In this document: one piece after another, positions 25,863 through 34,385 of the stretch
How positions within the stretch are numbered: position 1 is the stretch's first letter
Layout of the letters: the number at the start of each line of letters is the position of its first letter
Assembly (NCBI RefSeq): GCF_005864045.1
Contig: NZ_VBSP01000011.1
Coordinates: 1-55,319 of the forward strand
Length of the DNA: 55,319 bases
Origin: Ruoffia tabacinasalis
Lineage (GTDB): Bacteria; Bacillota; Bacilli; Lactobacillales; Aerococcaceae
Direction of reading: 5' to 3'
Translations under genes and position numbers: made by a program
The notes under the pieces: generated by a model
The model's database searches: none
Seen by the model: only the letters and a program-made list of their open reading frames with translations
What the model was told of the DNA's origin: nothing

Positions 25863-26669
25863 TTACATCTTTGGAATACGATGTCTGGCAACTTCATAAG
25901 CAAGGATTGCTGTTGCAACACTTGCGTTTAAACTTTGCACATGTCCAATCATCGGGATAGTTACTGTACCGTCTGCATTTTTTAGAATATTTTGTGATAC
26001 GCCTTGCCCTTCGTTACCGATAACAAGTGCAATCGCTCCTTCGCTGTTCCAAGTTCGCATATCTTCGCCTTCCATAGCTGTCGCAAAGATCCAAACACCG
26101 CGTTCTTTTAACTCAGTGATTGTTTGAGAAAGGTTCGTTACGCGAATCACCGGCACATGTTCAATCGCTCCGGTTGACGTCTTCGCAACGACTCCTGTAA
26201 GACCTACGGCGCGGCGTTTCGGAATAATAATTCCATGAACACCTACGGCATCGGCCGTTCGGATAATTGAGCCTAAGTTATGCGGATCTTCAATTCCATC
26301 TAAGATAAGGAAGAAAGGTGGCACTTCTTGTGACTCAGCTAAGTCAAACGCATCATTCAATGTCGAATATTCAAATGGTGGTACAGTGGCAACAACACCT
26401 TGGTGATTTGCATTATCTGTCATATCATCGAGTTTCGATTTGGGAACCTCTTGGAATACAATGCCTTGTTGCTTCACTAGATTTAATATATCAGTAATTG
26501 CTGGACCTGAAATTCCCTTTTGTAGAAATAGTTTATTTATTTGTGATTTTGACTCCAATAAATTGATTATAACGTGTTTTCCATACTGAAATTCGGAATC
26601 CTGTGATATTTCTTCGTTATTCTTTGATTTTTTGGGGTCGTTATTTTTTCTATTTGGCTTCGCAGACAT
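25863..26669 (-). CDS. rlmB: 23S rRNA 2'-O-methyltransferase RlmB (SpoU/TrmH family)
   Basis: 268 residues with the N-terminal substrate-binding domain (YGKHVIINLLESKSQINKLF) and the SPOUT knot domain: LDGIEDPHNLGSIIRTADAVG, IPKRRAVGLTGVVAKTSTGA, ALVIGNEGQGVS and the C-terminal SLNASVATAIL. It methylates the ribose of a guanosine in 23S rRNA domain V. The start ATG 26669 is chosen because AGGAGGG is just upstream; upstream codons in frame belong to the mrnC overlap. Confidence 0.93.
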   Translation of the reverse strand: MSAKPNRKNNDPKKSKNNEEISQDSEFQYGKHVIINLLESKSQINKLFLQKGISGPAITDILNLVKQQGIVFQEVPKSKLDDMTDNANHQGVVATVPPFEYSTLNDAFDLAESQEVPPFFLILDGIEDPHNLGSIIRTADAVGVHGIIIPKRRAVGLTGVVAKTSTGAIEHVPVIRVTNLSQTITELKERGVWIFATAMEGEDMRTWNSEGAIALVIGNEGQGVSQNILKNADGTVTIPMIGHVQSLNASVATAILAYEVARHRIPKM

Positions 26670-26670
26670 A

Positions 26671-27075
26671 TTATCCCTCCTGATTCTCATCGATATAATC
26701 AACGGCTGCCTGTAGAAGTACTTGTAGGCGATCAAATTTACGGCTCATATGTAACCAGCCAACAAGTGACTCAAAGCCAGTCGCTTGGCGGTAATCTCCG
26801 ATCGATGCATTTTTAGCTTTTGTATTGGCTTTATTATTTCGACCACGTTTGTACATCGTAATCTCTTCTTGAGTTAAGTAGTCATCAAAAGATAACCAAT
26901 GTTGCATCACTCTTGCTTGCCCACGTGCTTCGACGTATTTAACGGCTGCTTTATGTAATTTATTCGGGCTTGTCTCGCCTTTACTTAAGACATAATCACG
27001 GACAAAGACTTCGTAAACAGCGTCTCCTATATAGGCTAAGGCTGCACCATTGAGTAAGTTTGCTTTTTCATTCAT
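26671..27075 (-). CDS. mrnC: Mini-ribonuclease 3 (23S rRNA maturation)
   Basis: 134-residue RNase III-like catalytic domain without a dsRNA-binding domain, dimeric in the family, maturing 23S rRNA ends. LAYIGDAVYEVFVRDY carries the RNase III signature acidic residues and a basic patch KRGRNNKANTKAK follows. ATG 27075 begins one base after the cysS stop, so translation is probably coupled. Order cysS-mrnC-rlmB-yacP is conserved in Firmicutes. Confidence 0.92.
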   Translation of the reverse strand: MNEKANLLNGAALAYIGDAVYEVFVRDYVLSKGETSPNKLHKAAVKYVEARGQARVMQHWLSFDDYLTQEEITMYKRGRNNKANTKAKNASIGDYRQATGFESLVGWLHMSRKFDRLQVLLQAAVDYIDENQEG

Positions 27076-27076
27076 A

Positions 27077-28498
27077 TTAATTCTCTCGTTTCCATTGTGT
27101 TCCATGTGGCGTATCGTCTAGTAGTATTCCTTGGGCTTTTAATTCATCACGTATTTCATCAGCGCGTTGGAAATTGCGATCGACGCGTGCTTGGTTACGT
27201 TCATCGATTAAAGCTTGGATTGTCTCATCAACTAAGTCTTCTTTCTCAAGAACTAGGCCAAAGATACTTAATAGTTCATTTAATTTTTGTTTCATTTCAG
27301 TTAGAACGACTTTTTCAACCGTCTCTTCTTCAAGGTAGTGATTCATCACTTTAACCAGTTCAAACACTGCTGTCATACCATTTGCTGCATTGAAATCGTC
27401 ATCCATGGCGACTTTAAACGATGTTTCGATCTCGTTTACTCGGTTTAACCAGTCAGAATCTTGCACTTCGGTTGTCTCTTCTGTTTGGTCTATGCGGTAA
27501 TTTGTACGGCGTAATACTTCTCTTAATCGCGCAATGTTGTTTCGCGCATCTTCTAAAGCCGCATCATCATATTTCAATGGGCGACGGTAGTGAACCGTTC
27601 CTAGAAGATAACGGACAACCATTGGATCTACCGCATTAATTAAATCTCTAAGTAAAACAAAGTTACCTAAAGATTTACTCATCTTCTCTTCATCTTGACC
27701 AAACGTCACAAACCCATTGTGTAACCAGTAATTCGCAAAAGTCTCATCATAATGACTTTCTGATTGAGCAATTTCATTCTCATGGTGAGGGAATTCTAAG
27801 TCTTGCCCACCTGCGTGAATATCTAATGTATGGCCTAAATGTTTCGTCGCCATTACTGAACATTCAATATGCCAACCCGGACGTCCTTCGCCCCATGGAG
27901 ACGACCAACTAATCTCACCGTCTTTAGCTTTCTTCCATAAAGCAAAATCAATTGGATTCTCTTTACGCGCGATTTCTTCATCATTTGTACGCTCACTTGC
28001 CCCAACACGCAATTCATCTAATGACATATGAGACAGTTCACCGTATTTTTCAAAAGAATCCGTTCTAAAATACACATCCCCATCGGCTTCATAGGCGTGG
28101 CCTTTTTCAATTAAACGTTCATTAAAAGCCACTATGTCTTCAATATGATCCATCACGCGTGGATATTTATTTGCAGGCTTAATATTTAAAGCACCCGTAT
28201 CTTCCATAAAGGCTTCAATATATTTATCTGCCACCTCTTTAGGTGTTAAACCTTCTTCTTTAGCTGCTTTAATAATCTTATCATCAACGTCGGTAAAATT
28301 TGATACATAGTTAACAGTAAAGCCACGGTACTCTAAATAGCGACGAATTGTATCGAATGCCACACTACTTCTAGCATTCCCGATATGAATATAATTATAT
28401 ACAGTGGGTCCACAGACATAAAATGTCACTTCGTTCTCTTTTTGTGGTGTAAAAACTTCTTTTTGTCTAGTTAATGTATTATATAATTGGATACTCAT
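27077..28498 (-). CDS. cysS: Cysteinyl-tRNA synthetase
   Basis: Class I aminoacyl-tRNA synthetase, 473 residues. The HIGH motif is in YNYIHIGNARS, the KMSKS loop is EEKMSKSLGNF, and the zinc ligands include Cys in YVCGPTVYN and HHENEIAQSE. The anticodon-binding helical domain ends in DTPHGTQWKRE. No cysE is found between gltX and cysS, where many relatives have it. Confidence 0.97.
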   Translation of the reverse strand: MSIQLYNTLTRQKEVFTPQKENEVTFYVCGPTVYNYIHIGNARSSVAFDTIRRYLEYRGFTVNYVSNFTDVDDKIIKAAKEEGLTPKEVADKYIEAFMEDTGALNIKPANKYPRVMDHIEDIVAFNERLIEKGHAYEADGDVYFRTDSFEKYGELSHMSLDELRVGASERTNDEEIARKENPIDFALWKKAKDGEISWSSPWGEGRPGWHIECSVMATKHLGHTLDIHAGGQDLEFPHHENEIAQSESHYDETFANYWLHNGFVTFGQDEEKMSKSLGNFVLLRDLINAVDPMVVRYLLGTVHYRRPLKYDDAALEDARNNIARLREVLRRTNYRIDQTEETTEVQDSDWLNRVNEIETSFKVAMDDDFNAANGMTAVFELVKVMNHYLEEETVEKVVLTEMKQKLNELLSIFGLVLEKEDLVDETIQALIDERNQARVDRNFQRADEIRDELKAQGILLDDTPHGTQWKREN

Positions 28499-28601
28499 TG
28501 TTATTGACTCCTTTATTTAATGTATTCATATCTTATCATAATTACCGCCGTTTACCTATGGAGAGAATGTGGAAGATTCTTCTGTTCAAACTTCCTATAT
28601 A

Positions 28602-28642
28602 AAGAAAAACCACCACCTAAACGCTTGCGCTTAGTGATGGTT
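28602..28642 (-). terminator. Terminator of the met operon
   Basis: On the minus strand AACCATCACTAAGCGC pairs imperfectly with the arm at 28608-28624 and is followed by a T run; it ends the cyclase-containing operon. Confidence 0.7.
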
Positions 28643-28661
28643 CAATGATTATTCGGTGTAC

Positions 28662-29402
28662 TTATTCATTCGGTACTAAAGCAAAAGCACGAACACTAAA
28701 GCCTGGTGATCCGACAATATTCACGGGGGCGACAATAATTACGGCTCCTTGAGTCGGTAATTGATCTAAATGATTCATCACTTCGACCTGATACTTATCT
28801 AAAGCCAGCCAGTAATATTCTGCAGGAAGAGACCCCGCGCGAGCATAATCGACACCACTATCTGTATCTAAAGTCTCATGTCCAATGGCAGTCACTTGAC
28901 GTTCCTTATGTAAATATTCTAAAGCCTCCACTGACCAACCGGGCGTGTGACTCACACCTGACTCATCTTTATTATAGAAAGCATTGTGATCTTCCCAACG
29001 TTTAGACCAGCCACTTGAAAAGGCCACAAAACTTCCAGTTGGAATCTGCCCATGCTCTTGTTCATAGGCTTGAATATCTGCTACACTCACTGTGAAATCA
29101 GCATCCACTTCGACTTTCTCTTCAAAATGCAACACATATAATGGAAGAATCAACTCATCTACAGTTAACTCGTCTAAAGTACGCTTGCCTGTCGCAAAAT
29201 GAATCGGCGCATCAATATGGGTACCGTATTGGCTTGGTAATGTATATTCTTTAGCATAAAATCCATCTGGATCAATATTAAAGATGACTTTCTCCGTTAA
29301 AATTTCTAAGGCTGAAAACTTTGGAATCTCATTTGAGACAGGATGGCTTAAATCAACTCGCTTAGCGCTTAATAATAGTTGAGCGAAATCAGTTTGAGTC
29401 AT
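28662..29402 (-). CDS. Cyclase-family (kynurenine-formamidase-like) metal hydrolase
   Basis: 246 residues of the putative cyclase/KynB family, metal-dependent amide or ester hydrolases. The metal-binding motif HxGTHxDxPxH is seen as QYGTHIDAPIHF, and a C-terminal His-Glu region (AIGHETLDTDSGVDYARAG) is conserved. Despite the name, kynurenine formamidase activity is not implied. It begins 3 bp after the short MetE-like gene and shares its tRNA-Met T-box, so a role near methionine or sulfur-compound metabolism is likely, though the reaction is unknown. Confidence 0.78.
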   Translation of the reverse strand: MTQTDFAQLLLSAKRVDLSHPVSNEIPKFSALEILTEKVIFNIDPDGFYAKEYTLPSQYGTHIDAPIHFATGKRTLDELTVDELILPLYVLHFEEKVEVDADFTVSVADIQAYEQEHGQIPTGSFVAFSSGWSKRWEDHNAFYNKDESGVSHTPGWSVEALEYLHKERQVTAIGHETLDTDSGVDYARAGSLPAEYYWLALDKYQVEVMNHLDQLPTQGAVIIVAPVNIVGSPGFSVRAFALVPNE

Positions 29403-29405
29403 AGT

Positions 29406-30566
29406 TTATCCCCACACTTCTTCAGCAACCGATTGAACTAAACGAATCTTATCCCATTGTTGTTCTTCTGTTAAGATATTCCCTTCTTCTGTTGAAGCAA
29501 AACCACATTGTGGACTTAGACATAAGCGTTCTAAGGGAACAAATTCTGCCGCTTCATGAATACGTTCAATTAATGTCTCTCGGTCTTCTAATTCGCCATC
29601 TTTTGATGTCACTAAACCTAGAACAACATATTTGTCATCCGATACATGCTCTAATGGTTCAAATCCACCCGCACGGTCTGTATCGTATTCTAAGAAATAA
29701 GCATCGTAATTTCCTCGGTCAAATAAAGGTTGTGCAACTTCATTATAACCACCTTCAGTTGCCCACGTTGAGTGATAATTTCCTCGACATACATGGGTAT
29801 TAATAACTAAATCTTCTGGTGCACCTTCTAGTGCTTTATTATTCGCAGTGATATAAAGCTCTTTTAATTTTCGACGTGTTTCAGCTTTTTCTCTTTCTTC
29901 CTTATTATCTGAGTTTAACTGTGATTTAGTTGATACACCTTCAGGGTTCTCTGATACAATCATCCCCCATGTACAGTCATCTAATTGGATTGTACGAGCG
30001 CCAGCGTCATATAAATCACGAATAACTTGTTGGTAAGCTTTTGCTACATCTTCAACTAAAGCTTCTTCACTTGAATATACCGCTTGAGTTGCTTCGATAT
30101 TTTCTGGACGATATAATTCAGCAAGTAATTGAGCTGGTGCTGGGAAAGTTTGTTTTGCTTCAATACCTTCGGACACATGGTCACGAACAAACTTAAAATC
30201 CTCAACAAACGGATGATTTTCACCTGAAACTGGTCCTGATAATCGAGCTGTTTCGGCACGAGTATACTCACCGTGGAATTGATAACCACCGTCGTTAACT
30301 TTTTCAACCCCGTTTAAGCCCCAGAAGAAATCAAGATGCCACCAACTACGGCGAAACTCACCATCTGTCACTGCTTTAAGTCCAACTTCTTCTTGTTTTT
30401 TGATTAATTCAATAATGAATTTATCTTCAACGTCTTTTAACTCTGCTTGTGTAATTTTTCCTTCAGCAAACTTTGCTCTAGCTGCTTTTAACTCCTCTGG
30501 TCTTAAGTAACTTCCTACAATATCATAGCGAAATGGTGAACGTGTGCGTTTTGTAAAAGTAGTCAT
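29406..30566 (-). CDS. Short MetE-like (cobalamin-independent methionine synthase C-domain) protein
   Basis: 386 residues, about half of classical MetE (near 750), resembling the catalytic C-terminal barrel only, as in the YxjG/YxjH type proteins. FRYDIVGSYLRPEEL, IQLDDCTWGMI, INTHVCRGNYHSTW and the C-terminal CLSPQCGFAST hold the likely zinc-binding His/Cys residues. It should transfer a methyl group to homocysteine or a related thiol; the methyl donor of such short forms is uncertain. It is first in an operon with the cyclase-family gene behind a tRNA-Met T-box, so expression should rise when charged tRNA-Met falls. ATG 30566 has AGGAGG upstream. Confidence 0.85.
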   Translation of the reverse strand: MTTFTKRTRSPFRYDIVGSYLRPEELKAARAKFAEGKITQAELKDVEDKFIIELIKKQEEVGLKAVTDGEFRRSWWHLDFFWGLNGVEKVNDGGYQFHGEYTRAETARLSGPVSGENHPFVEDFKFVRDHVSEGIEAKQTFPAPAQLLAELYRPENIEATQAVYSSEEALVEDVAKAYQQVIRDLYDAGARTIQLDDCTWGMIVSENPEGVSTKSQLNSDNKEEREKAETRRKLKELYITANNKALEGAPEDLVINTHVCRGNYHSTWATEGGYNEVAQPLFDRGNYDAYFLEYDTDRAGGFEPLEHVSDDKYVVLGLVTSKDGELEDRETLIERIHEAAEFVPLERLCLSPQCGFASTEEGNILTEEQQWDKIRLVQSVAEEVWG

Positions 30567-30617
30567 GTGTGTTCCTCCTAATATTTTAAATCATATAATC
30601 AAAGAATTTATGGTAAT

Positions 30618-30905
30618 AAAAAAATCCGCCCCTTTGTTATAAAAACAAAGGGACGGATTATCCGTGTTACCACCCTAATTTACAATCGTTTTACAACGAT
30701 TGCCTCAACAATACCAGACAAACTAACTCTATCTGAGATTCGGCAATGTAACGGTTGCACCCGTCTAGATAGCGTTAACCATGCTAGCCACTTAGAGCTC
30801 ATCTTCCTTACCTTTAACTAGACCCTTTCTCACCAGCCGGGCTCTCTTTACATGTCTTCAGTAAGTACTCTTCTCTTCGATGTGTTTCTTTAAATCTTGA
30901 TTAGT
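30618..30905 (-). ncRNA. T-box leader, methionine specifier
   Basis: On the minus strand the leader carries stem I with the AGAGAG and TGGTGAGA landmarks, a specifier loop GAAGATGAGCTC whose AUG (30800-30802) would read tRNA-Met, and the T-box core AGGGTGGTAACACGG (30662-30676). A strong terminator follows (AATCCGTCCCTTTG with its complement and a T7 run, about 30622-30660). It controls the MetE-like and cyclase genes. Confidence 0.92.
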
Positions 30906-30915
30906 ATTTGATTAT

Positions 30916-30944
30916 AATTTAACTCTTAAATAAGAATAAGTCAA
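30916..30944 (-). promoter_or_regulatory. Promoter of the T-box operon
   Basis: On the minus strand, -35 TTGACT (30939-30944), a 17-bp spacer and -10 TAAATT (30916-30921). Confidence 0.55.
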
Positions 30945-31015
30945 GCGAAATCTTTTCAATATCTCATAATTGTTTATAAAAGCTTTGTGAATAGTCATAT
31001 TTTCGTTCAAGCAAA

Positions 31016-31193
31016 GAATTCATTGTGCCATGGGAACTTCTTCAGCTCTTTACAAAATTTTTTTTGTAAAAGAACTTACGTTTCGACTACCTATTGATTC
31101 TGTAACTCACTTCGTTCGTACAGAATCTAATGTGGTAGTTCGTCCTTTGCATGGCTCATGAATTCCCTGCTGTCACTTCAATATGTTGAAGTG
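31016..31193 (+). repeat. Structured intergenic repeat B, copy 2
   Basis: The outer arms GAATTCAT (31016-31023) and ATGAATTC (31158-31165) pair. Inside are a CTTTACA/TGTAAA hairpin, CTACC/GGTAG, and GATTCTGTA/TACAGAATC. A trailing hairpin CACTTCAA-tatg-TTGAAGTG (31174-31193) follows. It is homologous to copy 3, 214 bp downstream in the same orientation, and to copy 1 at 9363-9543 inverted. Confidence 0.75.
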
Positions 31194-31223
31194 TATTCTA
31201 ATAAATACGCATCTTTTCACTCC

Positions 31224-31410
31224 ATCAGGGAATTCATTGAAGACATGGGAACTTCTTCAGCTCTTTACAAAAATCTTTTTTTGTAAAGGAGCTTACGATT
31301 CGACTACCTATTGATTCTGTAACTCACTTCGTTCGTACAGAATCTAATGCGGTAGTTCGTCTTTTGCATGGCACATGAATTCTCTGATGTCGTTTCAACA
31401 TGCTGAATAG
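31224..31410 (+). repeat. Structured intergenic repeat B, copy 3
   Basis: Outer arms 31224-31237 and 31375-31388 pair over 13 of 14 positions. The inner hairpins match copy 2, and a degraded version of the trailing hairpin follows at about 31390-31408. With copy 2 it forms a direct tandem duplication with 214-bp period. Confidence 0.75.
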
Positions 31411-31447
31411 TAATCTAGAGAAATATATTATTTAAAATTATTATCAC

Positions 31448-31640
31448 AGAGTGAGTTTATGAAAGTGAAAAGAGTGAGATACCGTAGTAACAGGAGGACT
31501 AGCCGCACTTGAAACCGTAAGAGCAGAGCGAAGTAAGGGTTCAGTAGTACAGCGAGACGGAAGATCAATCCCTCGACGTAAGTCGACGGGATTAGCTGAA
31601 GACGTTCCACTACGGTCACCGAACCCTTCTCACTGGTATA
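31448..31640 (+). repeat. Structured intergenic repeat A, copy 2
   Basis: Homologous to 9087-9282 inverted. Stems: 31464-31471 with 31627-31634, 31481-31488 with 31609-31616, and a hairpin 31567-31577 with 31582-31593 that has a bulge and differs from copy 1 by paired substitutions and extension. It follows repeat B as at the first locus. The neighbouring stretch 30945-31015 holds nothing recognisable. Confidence 0.75.
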
Positions 31641-31654
31641 TATGAAATAATTTC

Positions 31655-31687
31655 AAAATAAAAAGGACCCGACAGCGTCGGATCCTT
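31655..31687 (-). terminator. Terminator after gltX
   Basis: An 11-bp stem (31663-31673 with 31677-31687, one G-U) is followed on the minus strand by TTTTTATTTT. Confidence 0.85.
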
Positions 31688-31702
31688 GTATTCAAAATAT
31701 GC

Positions 31703-33181
31703 TTAATTCATTTGAGTTTTCACTTGTTTAATGTGATCTAACGCTTTTTCTTTACCTAAAACTTCAATCACGCTTGGTAAGTCTGGACCATGCATTTGTC
31801 CGCTGACAGCGATACGAATAGGCATGAATAACTTGCGACCTTTAACGCCAGTTTCTTTTTGAATCTCTTTCATTAACGGTTTAATGTTTTCTGAAATAAA
31901 TTCAGCTTCTGGTAAAGCTTCTAATTTCTCAGCCATTGCGTCGATAACAACAGAAGCTGTCTCTTGGCTTAGCTCTTCTTTTGAAGCTTCATCAATATGT
32001 AAATCATCATTGAAGAATAAACTTGATAAATCAACGATTTGTGCACCGTATGACATTTCGTCGTGATATAAGCTTACTAATTTACGCGCCCATTCAATTT
32101 CTTTCTTATCAGGTTCACCGTCAATCAAACCAGCCTCTTGTAAATGAGGTAATGATAAATCAACAATCTCATCTAAGCTTGCAGCTTTAACGTAAGTATT
32201 GTTAATCCAATCTAATTTCTTCGCGTCAAACGCGGCTGGAGAGGTTGATAAACGATCAACATCAAAGATTTTGATAAATTCTTCTTTAGAGAAGATTTCA
32301 TCTTCACCTTTTGGTGACCAACCTAATAACGTAATAAAGTTAAACATTGCTTCTGGTAAGTAACCTAAACGACGGTACTGTTCGATGAATTGTAAAATTC
32401 CACCGTCACGTTTACTTAATTTTTTGTTCGTTTCACTGTTAACAATTAATGTCATGTGACCGAACTTTGGATATTCCCAACCAAACGCATCATAAATCAT
32501 CATTTGTTTTGGAGTATTTGCAATATGGTCGTCACCACGTAAAACGTGAGAAATTTCCATAAAGTGGTCATCCACAGCAACAGCAAAGTTATAAGTAGGC
32601 ATACCATCTTTCTTTTGAATAACCCAGTCACCTGAGATATTTTTTGATTCAAAGCTTACTTTCCCTTTAACCATATCTTCAAATTCATAGACTTCGTCTG
32701 CAGGAACTCGGAAGCGAATCGCTGGAACACGTCCTTGCGCTTCATATGCGTCGCGCTCCTCTTGAGTTAAATTAGAGTGTTGTCCGCCATAGTGGGGCAT
32801 TTCTCCGCGTGCACGTTGTGCTTCGCGCTCAGCTTCTAACTCTTCTTCAGTCATATAACATTTATATGCTTTATCTTCTTCGATTAATTGATCGATTAAT
32901 GGTTGGTAAATGCTTAGACGTTCAGATTGACGATATGGACCATATTCACCCGGGTTTAATGGGGATTCATCCCAATCAATACCTAACCAGCTTAAGTTAT
33001 CTAACTGGCTCGCTTCACCATAATCTAAGTTACGGCGAGTATCTGTATCTTCCGTTCTAATTATAAAGTCTCCCCCGTTATGGCGAGCAAATAAATAATT
33101 GAATAACGCTGTACGCGCATTCCCAATATGTAATTCTCCTGTTGGACTTGGTGCATATCTTACACGAATTTTAGAACTCAT
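31703..33181 (-). CDS. gltX: Glutamyl-tRNA synthetase
   Basis: Class I synthetase, 492 residues. HIGH is [14 protein letters not shown] near the N-terminus and KMSKS is KLSKRDGG. Like other Firmicutes enzymes it may be non-discriminating and also charge tRNA-Gln. Start ATG 33181 lies 10 nt after AAAGGAG; an in-frame TTG three codons earlier is too close to the ribosome site. It is downstream of yacL in the conserved radA-yacL-gltX order. Confidence 0.97.
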   Translation of the reverse strand: MSSKIRVRYAPSPTGELHIGNARTALFNYLFARHNGGDFIIRTEDTDTRRNLDYGEASQLDNLSWLGIDWDESPLNPGEYGPYRQSERLSIYQPLIDQLIEEDKAYKCYMTEEELEAEREAQRARGEMPHYGGQHSNLTQEERDAYEAQGRVPAIRFRVPADEVYEFEDMVKGKVSFESKNISGDWVIQKKDGMPTYNFAVAVDDHFMEISHVLRGDDHIANTPKQMMIYDAFGWEYPKFGHMTLIVNSETNKKLSKRDGGILQFIEQYRRLGYLPEAMFNFITLLGWSPKGEDEIFSKEEFIKIFDVDRLSTSPAAFDAKKLDWINNTYVKAASLDEIVDLSLPHLQEAGLIDGEPDKKEIEWARKLVSLYHDEMSYGAQIVDLSSLFFNDDLHIDEASKEELSQETASVVIDAMAEKLEALPEAEFISENIKPLMKEIQKETGVKGRKLFMPIRIAVSGQMHGPDLPSVIEVLGKEKALDHIKQVKTQMN

Positions 33182-33214
33182 TCGATTCAAACTCCTTTTA
33201 TCTTTAATTTAATT

Positions 33215-34333
33215 TTATTTACTTTCAATTCTACCACTTGAATGTGTAGGTTTTGCAAAAATCATACGCCCTGCTGCTGTTTGAATGGTACTTGTGACTA
33301 CAACAGAAATACGTTCATTCATAAAGTGCTGTCCTTCTTCGACAACAATCATTGTACCATCTTCTAAATAGGCTACTCCTTGTTTACGTTCAGTACCCGC
33401 TTTAATCACTAATACTTCCAGTTCCTCACCAGGGATTAATACCGGTTTAACTGCATTCGCTAATTCATTAATATTAAATATTGGAATTGCTTGGAATTCA
33501 GCCACTTTATTCAAGTTGAAATCATTCGTCACAATCGCTGCATCAATTAATTTAGCTAAGCGAACAAGTTTACTATCGACTTCATCAATATCTTCGAAGT
33601 CACCCTCATAAAATTCAATCGGTACTACTTCATTTTTCTGCAATTCATTCAATATGTCAAGTCCGCGACGTCCTTTGGCACGTTTTAATGAATCAGCAGA
33701 GTCGGCAATATATTGTAACTCTTGAAGAACAAAGTTTGGTATCACTAACACACCTTCTAAGAAGTTTGTGTGAACGATATCCGCAATCCGCCCATCAATA
33801 ATAACACTCGTATCGAGTAATTTATACTTTCTAAACGTCTCATCTGCCTTACGTTCTAACACTTGATTGTCTGAACTTTCCTCTTTTTCGCCTACTGGCT
33901 TGCTAAACTGTCCAATGAAATTCTGCCACTCTTCTTTACGACTAGTTGCTGTATTATAACCTACTAAGGCAAGTGTCACTGATAATACGACAGGTAAAAC
34001 TTCTGAAACAAAAGGAATATTTAATGATGCAAAAGGCAAAGCAATTAAATACCCTAAGATTAAACCGATTAAAATTCCAATTAATCCTAAGACTAGATTT
34101 GAAATTGATAATTGATTAATTTTTTCCATAAGTCGTTTCACTGATTTCTCTATTAATGGGGCTGTCAATGTACCCAATAGAATGAATAATAGGCCAAAAA
34201 TAATAGCATTAATATAAGGATTACTTAAGTAACTTAAACGAATATTTAAATTTGCCCACAAATGCGGACCAACAGATACCCCAAAACTTAATCCAATAAT
34301 AATGGATAAAAATATAATAATTCTCTTATACAT
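33215..34333 (-). CDS. PIN and TRAM domain membrane protein (YacL family)
   Basis: 372 residues. Four N-terminal hydrophobic helices (within residues 1-125) are followed by a PIN nuclease domain (KLLDTSVIIDGRIADI, DAAIVTNDFNLNKVA with acidic residues) and a C-terminal TRAM domain with GTMIVVEEGQHFMNERISVVV. YacL proteins are conserved next to radA, with proposed RNA-processing or DNA-repair-linked roles; the function is unsettled. ATG 34333 has AGGAGG 7 nt upstream. Confidence 0.9.
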   Translation of the reverse strand: MYKRIIIFLSIIIGLSFGVSVGPHLWANLNIRLSYLSNPYINAIIFGLLFILLGTLTAPLIEKSVKRLMEKINQLSISNLVLGLIGILIGLILGYLIALPFASLNIPFVSEVLPVVLSVTLALVGYNTATSRKEEWQNFIGQFSKPVGEKEESSDNQVLERKADETFRKYKLLDTSVIIDGRIADIVHTNFLEGVLVIPNFVLQELQYIADSADSLKRAKGRRGLDILNELQKNEVVPIEFYEGDFEDIDEVDSKLVRLAKLIDAAIVTNDFNLNKVAEFQAIPIFNINELANAVKPVLIPGEELEVLVIKAGTERKQGVAYLEDGTMIVVEEGQHFMNERISVVVTSTIQTAAGRMIFAKPTHSSGRIESK

Positions 34334-34385
34334 TATGTCACCTCCTAAACATATTTTGACTCTTAATAATCTTACTTTCACGTAG

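Noticed and set aside
31428-31619. 63-codon minus-strand ORF in repeat A copy 2
   Set aside because: Not conserved in copy 1 and lies within the structured repeat.
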